The notes beneath the pieces were generated by a model, which worked only from the letters and a program-made list of their open reading frames with translations, was not told where the DNA came from and searched no databases. From positions 40,431,368 to 40,495,367 of the forward strand of contig NC_072791.1 in NCBI RefSeq assembly GCF_028583425.1: a DNA stretch of 64,000 nucleotides. Direction: 5' to 3'. This DNA is from Eublepharis macularius (taxonomy: Eukaryota; Chordata; Lepidosauria; Squamata; Eublepharidae). A program made the translations under genes and the position numbers. Shown here in pieces: positions 46,904-57,800 of the stretch (its first letter is position 1; each line of letters starts with the position of its first letter).

Positions 46904-48326
46904 CTATAACACAGTGAGCTTACTGTCTTCCATGGTTCCTTGAGAATGTAGCATCACTGCTAGGTGGCAGTTTTCAGACAAGCTGGGATGACACTGTTGT
47001 AGGTTTGTGAGATTCTGACCCATCCCTCGACTGCCCTTCTGGCTGTAAGAGCTACTGTTGTTCTTGGGAGAGACTGTCTGGCCCCGGTAGAGTTGAGCCT
47101 GATGCTCACATAATCCGAACTTGCTGAGCAAGATGAAAACATCTCTTCTGAATGCTTTGGTGAAGATAGCATAAAGGAATGGGTTAGCACAGGAGTTGAG
47201 TGGATAGAAAAGAACCAGCAGGATTTTTGAATTGCTCACAGTTATTAAGGGCTTGTTCATGATAGCAGACAACGCATAGAATGAGATTGGAGCCATGCAT
47301 AGGAAGTCCGTAAATACTAACACAGCCATCCTTTTGGCAATTATGGTATCCTTGTCCCCTGACTTGTACTGTGGATTCCTCACTGTGATATAGATTTTTA
47401 TATAACAGGCACAAATAATGATAAAAGCAATGATGTTCAGTACTAAAACAATTACAATGTAGGCTTGATCCAAAGGTGTTTCAGTATCCATGGGAAGACA
47501 GATGCTGACTTTTCCATAACTGCTGACTCCAAGCAACGGTAGAAGGGCCAGAAGGAAACATATCAGCCAACCACCCAACATCGTTATAGAAGCATGCCAG
47601 AGACGAATTTTCTTGTCCAACCGCATGGCAAAGGTGATGGCGTACCAGCGCTCCAAGGTGATGGCAGTCAAGGTGAAAACGGACAGCTCACTAGCAAAGA
47701 CAGTGAAGAAGCCGGCAGTATTACAACCTGACCCAGTTTGCCAATCAATGGCGTGGTTGTAGTACTCTGACTTAGTGTAAAGATCCACAGAAGCAATCAG
47801 GAGAAGGTATAATCCCATGCAGAAATCAGCAAAGGCCAAGTTGCACATTAGGAAGCGAGGGACTGTCAGCTTGTAATGGCTGGTGAGAAGAATAAAGAGA
47901 ACAAAAGCATTGCCGAAAATTGCTAACAAGTTCACAAACCACACCACAATCCTTAGAAATCTGTATCCCATTATATCTTCACAGGGATTGAATTCATCAG
48001 GTTCCGGGGTGCACACTATATCATCACTCCCTCCACAGATAAAGTAATCATAATGGTTGTCGAATGCCGGGGTGTTCTCCTCTTGAAGGTTCTTGAGCTC
48101 TTCGCCAAACCCAACCCCTCTATAATCCTGCTCTTCAAAAAAGACATAATATTGAGGATTTCCATGAAAATCTCTAAATTTCATGTTCTCGTCGTATGCA
48201 TCGTCAGTATGATCTGAATCATCTTCTGTGTAATCTTGGTAAAAAGGGACCCTGGAGGCACTGGCAGACCTTCTCTTGCGCAAGTTGGGATTGTTAGTTT
48301 GGTTGCAGAACAGGAATTCAAGAATG
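46904..48326 (-). CDS. TSHR: TSHR last exon: hinge, seven-helix domain and tail
   Basis: Thyrotropin receptor, a plasma-membrane G-protein-coupled receptor for TSH that drives thyroid growth and hormone release. Acceptor TTCTTTCAG precedes 48326; the first base completes a Gly codon from the previous exon. About 473 residues follow, to TAG at 46904-46906. I see an N-glycosylation site (CNQTNN), a basic RKRR in the hinge, the long TSHR-type acidic insert, the HYDYFICG tyrosine site, [17 protein letters not shown], seven hydrophobic helices, LERWYAI (the glycoprotein-hormone-receptor form of DRY), NPFLYAIFT (NPxxY) and a C-terminal TVL. The insert separates it from FSHR and LHCGR. No break is seen. 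The upstream in-frame Met near 48388 is intronic, not a start. Confidence 0.98.
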
Positions 48327-48867
48327 CTGAAAGAACACAGAATTACTAGTAGGATACAGAGTGTGTCTTCAAAAAATATATTCATCATATGAAGCTACCT
48401 CCAGACCATTGTCCATTTAGTTCAGTATTGTCTACTCACACTGGCAGCAGCTCTCCAGAATATCAGGCTGAAAGGGGTCTTTCCCAATACCTACTATGTG
48501 ATATTTAACAGAGAATGGCCAAAGATTGAACCCGGGACCTTCTGCATGCAAAATATGTGCTCTAACACAGCCACGGTCCTTCAGTAACCAAAGGATTTAT
48601 TTGAAATTTGAAGAATTCAGGTTCTGTCTCTAAGCTACAACTCTAGTCCTTTTCAAATGATAATATGACATTACCAGTTTAACTGGAAAGCTCTTTTTAA
48701 AAATTAACCCCTTTCTACCTTTATAAGTACAATCCTAAACAAAGTTACACTCTTCTAAATCCACTGAGTTTTATTGAAAAGGGTGCAATTATGTTTAGGA
48801 TTGCACTTAAATCACTTAATAAGATTAAAATGGTAGTATTTTCCATTTAATCTAAATTAAGACTTAC
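48327..48867 (-). other. TSHR: TSHR intron between the last two exons
   Basis: Short (541 bp) intron with donor GTAAGTC at 48861-48867 and acceptor CAG at 48327-48329 on the minus strand. Most of its downstream half is a tRNA-derived SINE. Confidence 0.9.
48386..48582 (-). repeat. tRNA-Ala-derived SINE
   Basis: On the minus strand: AAGGACCGTGGCTGTGTTAG, AGCACATATTTTGCATGCAG, AAGGTCCCGGGTTCAATC, which follows tRNA-Ala(TGC) from A box to B box. A SINE body follows, ending in GTAGCTTCATATG. It ends about 60 bases before the acceptor of the last TSHR exon. The same end phrase occurs as a fragment near 52788. Confidence 0.75.
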
Positions 48868-49056
48868 CCTTTGGCTTTTTTCCAGTTCTTGAACCCACAA
48901 CAGTGGCTTGGGTACGACAGTTTCGCTCGAATAAGATAAGGAAAAGCTTTCATGGGAGGGAATTTCTTCAGTGACCATGTGTTTTGTGCCATCAGTTCTT
49001 TAAGGTTTTCAAGCCCTGTTGCTGGCAGGGTAACAATACCAGTCTGGGAGACATCA
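48868..49056 (-). CDS. TSHR: TSHR penultimate exon: last leucine-rich repeats and Cys cluster
   Basis: 189 bp, the same length as I recall for the human penultimate exon. Acceptor ATCCACAG, donor GTAAGTC. It completes a split codon and encodes [35 protein letters not shown] and [17 protein letters not shown]: the end of the extracellular leucine-rich domain that binds TSH, and the first hinge cysteines. Phases at both ends match the flanking exons. The earlier exons are not in the window. Confidence 0.97.
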
Positions 49057-49728
49057 CTGTGGATGTGCATAAAGAAAAATGGGGAATAATTTATTAGTTT
49101 GCATGTTCTTCATGAATCATGAGAGATGTTCTTCCTGAATCAGAACTCCACAGTTAAAATAAAATATGAAGACTACTGAAAGGAGGTTTTCTTTGGGTTA
49201 ATTATAGGTCCTAAACTGGAAGTACCCATTCTAAAGCAATCCAGGCAGTGGGCAGAGTTCTGGATTGGGGGTAGAGAACTGTGGAACTCCAGGCACACAG
49301 AACCATCATCAGGCTTCAAACAACTACAGTGTTTAGATTTCTTAGGATGAAAAGCACTAGAAAATTACTATGCCTGTGTAATATTTGCTTTATTTACAAG
49401 TAAAGTATAGAAGAATCATGCAGACCCTTCTTTAAGAAGCAGCAGATCCCCAGAAACTGGCTTGTCCACACCTCCTTACAGTTAACTCCAGGTAGAAACT
49501 CTAGCCTAAGCTCTCCCAGTCGCTGTCCAATCAAACTTGCCATTACACGCTCTCTTTTTCGCTCACCTACACACGCCCTTGCCAAGTCCTTACTCAGACT
49601 CCACCTCTGCAACAAGGCAACAGCTGTTCACAGGACCATTCACATCCATTAAGAATGCAACAACTAAAATTATTCTCCATATAATAAATAGCATGACTAT
49701 GACCCTTTCCCCACTCTGATCTCAGTCT

Positions 49729-49953
49729 GGGGTTGCCAACCAGTGGCTGGCAACCAGTGAGAGTCTAGGAGGTCATGGGGGGTGCTGTTGGGCAACAGTG
49801 TGATGTCACTTCTGGAGAAACCAGATGATGTCATGTTGTTGCCCTGTGGTGATTTTTTTAACATTATGTTTCTCCTGCTCATTGCAGGAGCAGCAGTGGG
49901 AAAGGGGAACCGGGGCAGGATCCCCTGCCCCAGTGGGAAACAGGCAAGTCCAT
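49729..49953. mobile_element. Small hAT-like element
   Basis: An exact 8-bp duplication CTCAGTCT (49721-49728 and 49954-49961) brackets a 225-bp segment. It begins GGGGTTGCCAACC, close to the 'gggttgcca' ends of 60157-60683, and holds the paired 'gatgtca' motifs. The right inverted end is poor (GGCAAGTCCA). Confidence 0.55.
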
Positions 49954-50534
49954 CTCAGTCTTAAGAAATCTTTGTATTGATTGCTAGAACAATTTTCTTC
50001 AAAGTGTCTTTCAGAGTATACTTTGTAAGATCACAGAATGCCCTGATACATCAGATCAAATACCCATGTTGTCCAGCAAACTCTCTTCCTGGGTGCACTA
50101 ACATATGCTTCTAGAATGTCTATTAGTCGGATATAGAAACCAGAGCACAACACCTCCCCCCACCCAGGTACTGTCCCCCATTTATTAGTTTTCAGAGGTA
50201 TGTTGAACACAGAGATTCTATCTAGTTGTCATGGTTCATAACCAACAATTTGTTTGTCCTCCAGGCATTTGTTTAATTCCCCTTTAACACTTAGGTCTGG
50301 TCTACATGTATAGCAGAATAAAGTGGTAATGAGGTGGCAGAGTCCTGAAAGAGAATTGAATGTATTTCCATCTGCAGGAGATAGAAAACATTTCTCAAGG
50401 TTTCTTTGCTCAGTTTGATAATTCCCTGCAAGTGGAAAATTAACACAGCCTGTGAAGGATTGAGTTTTTCGAGACCCAAAATGGGCTCAGCCCCTTTTGC
50501 CACCTCTTCTTCATTCTCCTTCACATGTAGCCCT

Positions 50535-50790
50535 AACCTTAGATTGGGGGTCCCCAACTGTTTTGAGCCCAAAGACTCCTTTGGAATTCTGACACCCCAA
50601 AATAATGAAAAATAAAACTTTAAAAATATTTGCCTAGCCAATTAGATCCAATGTCCAATCGGAAACTCTGCTGGGCAAAAGCTCCACCCACTTTCTAAAA
50701 ACACTTGGTCAGTGCCAGGAAACAGGTCAGAGGGGACTGTGCCTTAGATAATGGTGACACTACCTTTTGTGGCAGTGAATTGTGCTGTGT
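50535..50790. repeat. hAT-like repeat related to 59686-60807
   Basis: Shares TTTGGAATTCTGACAC and CCACTTTCTAAAAACACTTGG with the outer element at 59686-60807, in the same order, and starts with a GGGGGTCCCCAACTGTTTT end typical of hAT. No target duplication found. Confidence 0.5.
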
Positions 50791-53369
50791 AAAGAAGTAC
50801 TTCTTTAGGTTTGGCTAGAATCTACCGATTTTTTAAAAAATAAAATATGCTCTCAGTGGTTTAAAAACCAATGTATTAGGTTACAAGAATCAATTTATTT
50901 TAAAGGGTCATAAAGAGAATGGTAATAAAGAAGCCAGACCATTAGTTGTCACAAAATATTTTCTCAAATCCCAGCAATGCAATGTTCCTGAGAGAAGAGG
51001 TAAGCAGTTCAAAGTTGCTTCTATGCACTCTGCTAACACTCCACTTGAGTGCCTCTAGAAGAAATCAAGTTAAATCCCCCAACTCTTTTTAAAACAAGAG
51101 TTTAGTTCACCAGGTAAATTAACAGTTCAGAGCCAAATATCCCAGATGTTACCAGGCTCTACAGACAAACCAGGAGATTTCTAAAAGCTCTGGCAGGGAG
51201 AAAGTATTTCACAAAGGTTCTCGAAGTATTCACAAAGGAAACTATAAGAGACTTACTTACTTTCAGTCCTTTCAAACTCTTCAGAAAGACTGATGAAACT
51301 ACATTATTTAAATACTTTGCTCTTGAAATATTTACCAAACTAGTATGATACTGTGGAAAGCAGGTTAAGGATATCCGAGTCCCAAATGCAGACTGAGAAA
51401 CCAACCTAAGGTTGATGTGAAGAAGAAAAAAAATGAGGTTGTTGTGAAAGGAAATGTTTTCTGTGATGGAACTAAGGCTGGCAGGCTGAGCCTGGCAACC
51501 AGCAGGAGGGTTGGGGGATGGGGACATGGGGGGACATGGGGTGTCAGTGATGCCACTGTCATTCCTGTGCTGCTCCTAGGTACAACCCGGCAGTGTTCTA
51601 GGAATTGCGATTCTCCCAATGAAACTCTGTGGTAAAAGTATGGGAAAACACAGATCTATTGCAGAAAGTATTTGGAAACTTCTGTAAATAATAGCCCAGA
51701 CCAGAAACAGGAAGGAAAACTTAAGTCTCATGAAAACTCATATGACCTGAACACTTGTATGGCATTGACATTTCTTGCTAATATTATTTCCTTGTATTCC
51801 TATTATTTGTAAACTATCTTCCCTTCTGGACTCAAATGACCTGGCTACAATAATTCGTGCTTCTGTAACTGCTAAACTAGACTAATATAACACATCCTAT
51901 ATGGGAATGCCATTGGAGACAACTAGGAAGCATCAGCTGCTTTAAAATGCAGAGTGTTGTTTATATTCATGGTTGCCAGTATCTTCTGGGTTCAATTCAA
52001 GGTGCAGGTTCTGCCCTTTAAAGCCTCTTTGGTGCGTGAACCACATACTTGAAGGACCACGAGTGGCAATGCTGCTCATCTCAGGAGGCTTCTTACAGTG
52101 CACTCACGGGAGTCTTTTGAATCCATGTGAGACTAATTTCCACATCATTTAGGTAATGTGGTTTTTAAGTAACACAAGATTAGTAGCCTGCAAAATTAAA
52201 TGTGGAGTAGCTACCTGGAACTCTATAGCAGAACTCTGCTTAACTAATTATACTTACGGTTGAAAAGGCTGCAGAACTCTCAAATAACTCTCCTATAGTA
52301 CTTTTGTTTAATGAGACAGTAAAATAATCCTGCTAGGATTAGTGATTAGATGAGCAAACCAGGTGATATAATATTAAAAGGATGGAGTCAGCTCTTGAAT
52401 ATCTTTTACAGATACTGCTAGACTGGCTTTAAGGATGCCAGGTGTCAATCAGAATTCAGAATGGGACTTCTAAAACACATGATTCTTTTTGAATTCCATG
52501 ATTTCACAGTAGAGGAATGTGAAGGAGTACACCTTCCTGAATCTTAGTTTTCATTAAAAAAGTATAATCCATATCCACTTGCACTTTCTTTAAGACATAC
52601 AGTTCTAACCACTGATATAGCCAGAACTGGTGAAACTGGCTCCACTCTGAATGTTCCTAAATCATGGGAAACCTTTCAATTTAAACAACAAAATGTTATT
52701 TTGCTTAAGCCAAATGGAGAGGCGGTTGATTCTCAAGACTTACATTGGTAGTTGATGGGGCATCATGGGAATCACATTCAGGAACATATGAAGCTGTCTA
52801 TATTGAGGTCCCTTTTATACTGTGACTTTTATCCCAGTTTTTATTTATTGTTGTCTCATATTTGTTGAATGTAAGGTGGACATGATGATTTCAGACAGCA
52901 TTTAAATCTATTTTTTAATTAGCTGTAAATCACTATTTCCTTTCAGACTGTAGCAAGGCTCAGAGTTCTTTCCGTTGCCCCATTCAACTTGCCATCTGAA
53001 GACATGGTCCTTTCCTTCTCAGGAGACAGACTGCAAGACATCCTCTGCGACTGAAATTTAGTTGCTGATTAGCCCAGGTTTTGACAAATTTTCTTCGAAT
53101 CTAGATGCCAGGCCAAAATTTTATGGGTCAGACTCATCCATAATAAGTGCAATATTTTCAATGTTACGTTGCGTAATCTTGAGCAGGTCTCGAGAGAGAG
53201 AGCTTATAGCGTTTCTGGAATTTGATTCATTATGCACTTTTAAAGAAATCCTAACCACCCTTTTGGCTGCATTCATTTAAAGCAATAAAGTTAAATATCT
53301 ACAAATACTTTTGTAAATGGTTGTTGTGGGTTTTCCGGGCTGTATTGCCGTGGTCTTGGCATTGTAGTT

Positions 53370-53410
53370 CCTGACGTTTCGCCAGCAGCTGTGGCTGGCA
53401 TCTTCAGAGG
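53370..53410 (-). ncRNA. Hammerhead-ribozyme-like motif (reversed copy)
   Basis: Minus-strand CCT, CTGAAGA (53401-53407), stem-loop GCCAGC/GCTGGC, GAAAC, GTC and AGG (53370-53372). Same as the two plus-strand copies. Confidence 0.5.
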
Positions 53411-53465
53411 TGTAGCACCAAAAGACAGAGATCTCTCAGTGTTACCACTGTCTTTTGGTGCTACA

Positions 53466-53506
53466 CCTCTGAAGATGCCAGCCACAGCTGCTGGCGAAAC
53501 GTCAGG
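53466..53506 (+). ncRNA. Hammerhead-ribozyme-like motif, copy 2
   Basis: CCT (53466-53468) pairs with AGG (53504-53506) as stem I. CTGAAGA at 53469-53475; stem II GCCAGC/GCTGGC with loop CACAGCT; GAAAC 53496-53500; GTC 53501-53503 with predicted cleavage after C53503. Stem III would be AC/GU only, which pairs properly only between two copies. An extra T lies between CTGAAGA and stem II. Confidence 0.5.
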
Positions 53507-53702
53507 AACTACAATGCCAAGACCAGGGCAATACAGCCCGGAAAACCCACAACAACCATCGTTCTCCGGCCATGAAAGCCTCCGACAATACATCTTACAG
53601 GATGACTCAGCCCAACCCCACCCCTCCTGAGTAGATATAAATGACCTACCAACATCTTTTCCACACTGTGACACTGAGAGATCTCTGTCTTTTGGTGCCA
53701 CA

Positions 53703-53743
53703 CCTCTGAAGATGCCAGCCACAGCTGCTGGCGAAACGTCAGG
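53703..53743 (+). ncRNA. Hammerhead-ribozyme-like motif, copy 3
   Basis: CTGAAGA 53706-53712, the same stem II, GAAAC 53733-53737, GTC 53738-53740, AGG 53741-53743 pairing with CCT 53703-53705. Lies 237 bp after copy 2 in tandem. Confidence 0.5.
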
Positions 53744-53861
53744 AACTACAATGCCAAGACCACGGCAATACAGCCCGGAAAACCCACAACAACCATCATT
53801 CTCCGGCCGTGAAAGCCTTCGACAATACACTTTTGTAAATATTTTAGTTGATTTGTAGAGA

Positions 53862-54880
53862 GATTTATTTTATTTTTATTTTATTTTATTTATGTCATTT
53901 ATATTCTGCCTTTCTCACTGAGACTCAAGGCGGATTACGTAGTGTGAGATTAGTACAATCAGTGGCAAGGACAAGGGCAGGCATTTCCATACAGTGTCAA
54001 TAACATTTCCATAAACAATGTCATAGGGTAAATGAATACAGTTTCAAGAATATTTCCATAAACAATGTCATGGGGTAAAAGAATAAGTTTACAAAGTTAT
54101 AGTATCAGCAAGGATCCAGTATGGGGTTGAGGAATTGCTTAAACAGAACATAATCAGTTCTAGGACTTACACTGAACAACATAAAGCACAGGAGTACACA
54201 GGGGTCATTTCGTAGAAAAAGAGCTGGAGGAACTCATTAGCACAACTCATTAGCATATGCCACGCCCCTTGACATTACCGGAAGTGTGTCATTGGCATAA
54301 CTGATTGCATATGCCACACCCCCTGACATCACCTATCCTGGCTGTTTTGGACCCAATCCTGGCCATTCAGGGCTGAAATTGAGCCCAAAATGGTAAATAA
54401 AGGGGGCTGAAATATGGTAAAAGGGGGCTGAAATATGGCCAAAAAAGGGTCCCAAAATGGTCAGGATCAGGCCGCTGCTGAGTGGGAGAGTGATCCACCA
54501 CCTGGCAGAGGCCCAATCTGGGCCGTTTCAGCCCCAATCCAGGCTGAAACAGGTCCAAAATGGCTGAGAGTCAGGTGGGCGGGGCCACCTGACATGTGAC
54601 CTCTTTGGGGAACTGCCGGAACTGCGTTCCTGCGTTCCCCCTTGAAATGAGCCCTGGGAGTACATATTTAAAGCAACAGATAATATGTAAGGCAACATAT
54701 TGGTGAAATCTATGGTTTCCAACTCATTAGCAAAACATCTGGGATCCCTTTCCTACGATAGCACCCTCTTAGCTAAGAAAAAGGCCTTTTTGAATAATTC
54801 AGTTTTGCATGGTTTGTGGAAAGCCAGGAGGGTGAGGGTATGTTACAGTAGTTTAGTCTCCTTGCTACCATGGCATGGAT
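53862..54880 (-). mobile_element. LINE 3' end, reverse orientation, interrupted
   Basis: On the minus strand the tail reads CCGCCTTGAGTCTCAGTGAG, AAAGGCAGAATATAAATGAC and ends in an (AAAAT)n run (plus-strand 53862-53895). The body resumes at 54665 after a hAT insertion (54199-54656). CR1/L2-like style; no coding part recognised and the right limit is uncertain. Confidence 0.55.
54199..54656. mobile_element. Non-autonomous hAT element
   Basis: Ends CAGGGGTCATTTCGTAG and (complement) CAGGGCTCATTTCAAGGGGG, exact 8-bp duplication GGAGTACA (54191-54198 and 54657-54664). The interior has short near-repeats ('gggggctgaaatatgg' twice) and inverted 'ggcccaat..ccgtttcagcc' blocks. Inserted in the LINE fragment. 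Confidence 0.87.
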
Positions 54881-57800
54881 TCAGGTGACCAGATAGGGCA
54901 AGTCCAGGTAGAAGGCATCTTCCAGGCTAAGCTAATTGGGTAAAAAGCATTTTTGAGGCTTAATTAACTTCTTTGTCTAGCAGTAATGTTGTTTCCATTA
55001 TAGCCCCCAGGCTCTTAACTGGCGGGTTAACCCAGCAGGGTCCCCCCCCCCTCCCGATAGGTCCAATTGAGTAAACAAGTCTCCCCCTCAGAAAAGCTGC
55101 AGAGGAAGATTTGAGCATGCATGAAGAGAAGGTGCATTATGGGATACCATCTCTCATCTGGGAGGAATGGGGAAGAAACACATGCCAGTCCAAGCACAAG
55201 ATCGAGTGCAGATCAAGGCAGTGTGGCCGCGGTGTGCAAGTGAACAGGAAAGCAACAGGGAAACACGGGTGTGTTCACATGTTGCACACATGTAATTCGT
55301 CTCATGTAGTTTGGCTCTGAGTCAGCAAAAGTCAGCTGGATCCCATCAGAAGAGGGAAGCACTATGCTGTTGAGATCTTTTGAAATGAATATCAAACATA
55401 CGTTAAAATCTGTAAAAGAAAAGCTCTGAAAATCTAAGTAAAGGAAACAGCAGCATCACAAACCTAACAACAGGAGGAAAGCCAATTCAAATTTTATTAG
55501 CCTACAGTCAAATTAATCCAACAAGTTGAAAAAAGCCATAAGAAATATACAGAATTATCAATTACAAACTTTTTGAAGCTTTCTTGATTCTGGTGTGAAA
55601 GTGTAACAGGTAACAAGAAAATATCTTCACTTTTCTACCATTATTATCATTGATAATTTTGTGTATTTCCAAAGCAGGTTAGAAATCATAAAAAGTAAAA
55701 TTCCAATTATTTTAATTAATCTAATAACCAGTTTTATTATACACACTTTCCAATTAACTGTAATATTAGCAGCATATTTAAAACAATACCATTCAAATTT
55801 TTTGCAAAACATGCCAAAAGATAAAAAGCAAAGGCATGCATAAAGCAGCATGCATGGAGCCCTGGCTGGGATTTTGGGATGGTGAGTATCTAGGGCAGGT
55901 CCTCAATTGCTGCAGAAGAGAAGACATTGAGAAGGGTAGGGTAAAGGAAAGGTAAAGGTAAAGGAAGTCCTGGAATGGATTGAAAGCAGCTCACATAGCT
56001 TTGATTCAAAGGCGTGAAAGGCCGAATCCAGTGTTACCACGCCTATTTCTATCCCACTTACAGGCTTTCCTTCCTACTCACCCCCTTTGATTCAAGCCAG
56101 GATGCTCTGAGTGGGAGGCCGAGCTGGCAGCTCCTATGGAGTTTCAGGGCTTTTAGAACATGGGAGCTGACTGGCTGTTTGAGCTTGGCTTGCATACTGG
56201 GTCCTGGAGAGAAATTTCCAGTGCAATAAATAATTACCAAATTGCCTTGGTGGCCTCCCTTGTTGGATACCTGGATTAGCCCGTTTGTCACTGTATAGAA
56301 ATGTCTGTTTCTAGTGCTGAAGAAAAACAGCTGAAGAAAGGGAGACAGTGCCATTTAAAGTGTGACAGACCTTCAATGGACAAGCTCTTGCAACTCAGCA
56401 GTTGAAAAAAAAAAAGGGAAACGGTTGTTTCCACACCAAAGATTCCCCACATTTCAGCTGGGTGCGTTTTTTCCTCCCATGTTTCCACATGATATTGTCC
56501 TATAGTTGCACACAGACCATCAACAACCTGTTTTTTCCACAGAAAATTCTGCTTTCTTAAAAACCTGTAAAAAAACTGGTACTTCCTGGGCAGGATGCTA
56601 TCAGCACGAGGAGTTTCTTGTGTCAGAAAACTGCAATTTCATTAGTTGACTGCAAGAAGCCAGACCTTGACAACAATTAGCAAACCGGAAAAGGATGGCC
56701 TGCACTTTAGACAGAGGGGAGGGGGTTGTTGGAGTCTTTGCAAATTTGAGTTTTTTTTAAAAAAGGTTGTTAAAGGTATTGTGTTATTCCTATACCATGG
56801 CAAGATCTGGGTCCAATAGCATCATAGAGACCTATTGGACCTGGATCTCGCTCATTAATGCAGACCCACACAGCTACCCACCTGATTCCTAGCCAATGTT
56901 ACTCATGCTCATTAAAAAAAAAAAAAGATGAGGAGAATCTGTCACAGCTCAATCTGCCTTTTAGAGGGAGAGGGGATTGTTGGAGGTATCTGCAAACATG
57001 TGAAGGCTTTAAAAACATTTTTAAAAGGGATTGCTGCACAGAAATAATGTGCTGTGTTACCCATGCACCTCAAAATAAAAATAAAAATTAAATCATGGAG
57101 GGCAGAAAATCCTGAGGGTCATGTGAGAACACAGACGAATTTGCAGCAACGATGCAGCATCCGCATGGCACTTGCCCTGCAGTTGCTTTGCTTCAGACCA
57201 GCAGTGCACCCCATTCCTCCTTTCACGACTGGAGGGCTATTTTTGGTGTATTCTCATGAGAATCTTGGCGCTGAAATTTTTTTGGCTATAATCATAGAGG
57301 AGATTCTAAACTATCAAAAACAATTTTCATGTGGTCTGAGACTCAATAAACTAAATCCTAAGGTCTAGTCCGTATAACTAATAATGGGAGCAAGCTAGGT
57401 CTACGCAGAAGTTAAGTGCCATTAAATAAAATAGCACTTACTCCCAGGGAAGTGTTCTGAGGATGGGATGCTACGGTAAGTAATAGGGGCCCCAGACTGG
57501 TGATGTAAACAATATAATCCATACAAATCTATATAAATAGATCCAGCTGCGTGAATTTAGAGTACATTACAAGGGGCATCTGCTGGGGGATCAAAATGGG
57601 AAACGAAAGCAGGACAGCCGAGAGCCAAGAAAGTTAAGACAAACACAATTAAGCATGAAATGTTAGAATACCAAACTATGCGACATCTAATCATATAATA
57701 AAGGATCAACAAACATCATACCCCAAATCAAATTTATAAAGACTTTGGTTTAATAAAATAAATTAGAATTTAATTTTTTTCCCACGGGTGTTTTCATCTT

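Larger units (their letters stand above)
49057..53306 (-). other. TSHR: TSHR intron, mostly unassigned
   Basis: Minus-strand intron upstream of the penultimate exon. Contains a small hAT-like element (49729-49953), a piece related to the 59686 element (50535-50790), a GC-rich fragment near 51476-51600 and a LINE phrase near 51970-52100. I searched by eye for the preceding TSHR exon (the YLNKNKYLTVIDKDAFGG block) and did not find it. Confidence 0.6.
53319..53828. mobile_element. Penelope-like terminal-repeat fragment (inverted plus tandem copies)
   Basis: A 12-bp duplication ACTTTTGTAAAT (53307-53318 and 53829-53840) flanks 510 bp made of three copies of one unit: one reversed (about 53319-53435) and two direct (about 53445-53598 and 53680-53828). 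Each has CTGAAGATGCCAGCCACAG, CTGCTGGCGAAACGTCAGG and a 'cggcaatacagcccggaaaa cccacaacaacc' tail. The partly inverted tandem structure fits Penelope-like elements. No RT or GIY-YIG part is present. The long readings across it are artefacts. Confidence 0.65.

Noticed and set aside
48327..48388. Upstream Met that would extend the last TSHR exon
   Set aside because: The segment lies 5' of a good TTCTTTCAG acceptor, reaches into a SINE, and the splice phase with the previous exon fixes the exon start at 48326.
48500..48582. Minus-strand tRNA-Ala gene
   Set aside because: Similarity covers the tRNA part only and continues into a SINE body; the acceptor stem is not restored.
53291..53830. 179-codon minus-strand frame with repeated PENDGCCGFSG-type segments
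   Set aside because: It reads through three copies of the Penelope-type repeat and is not a protein gene.
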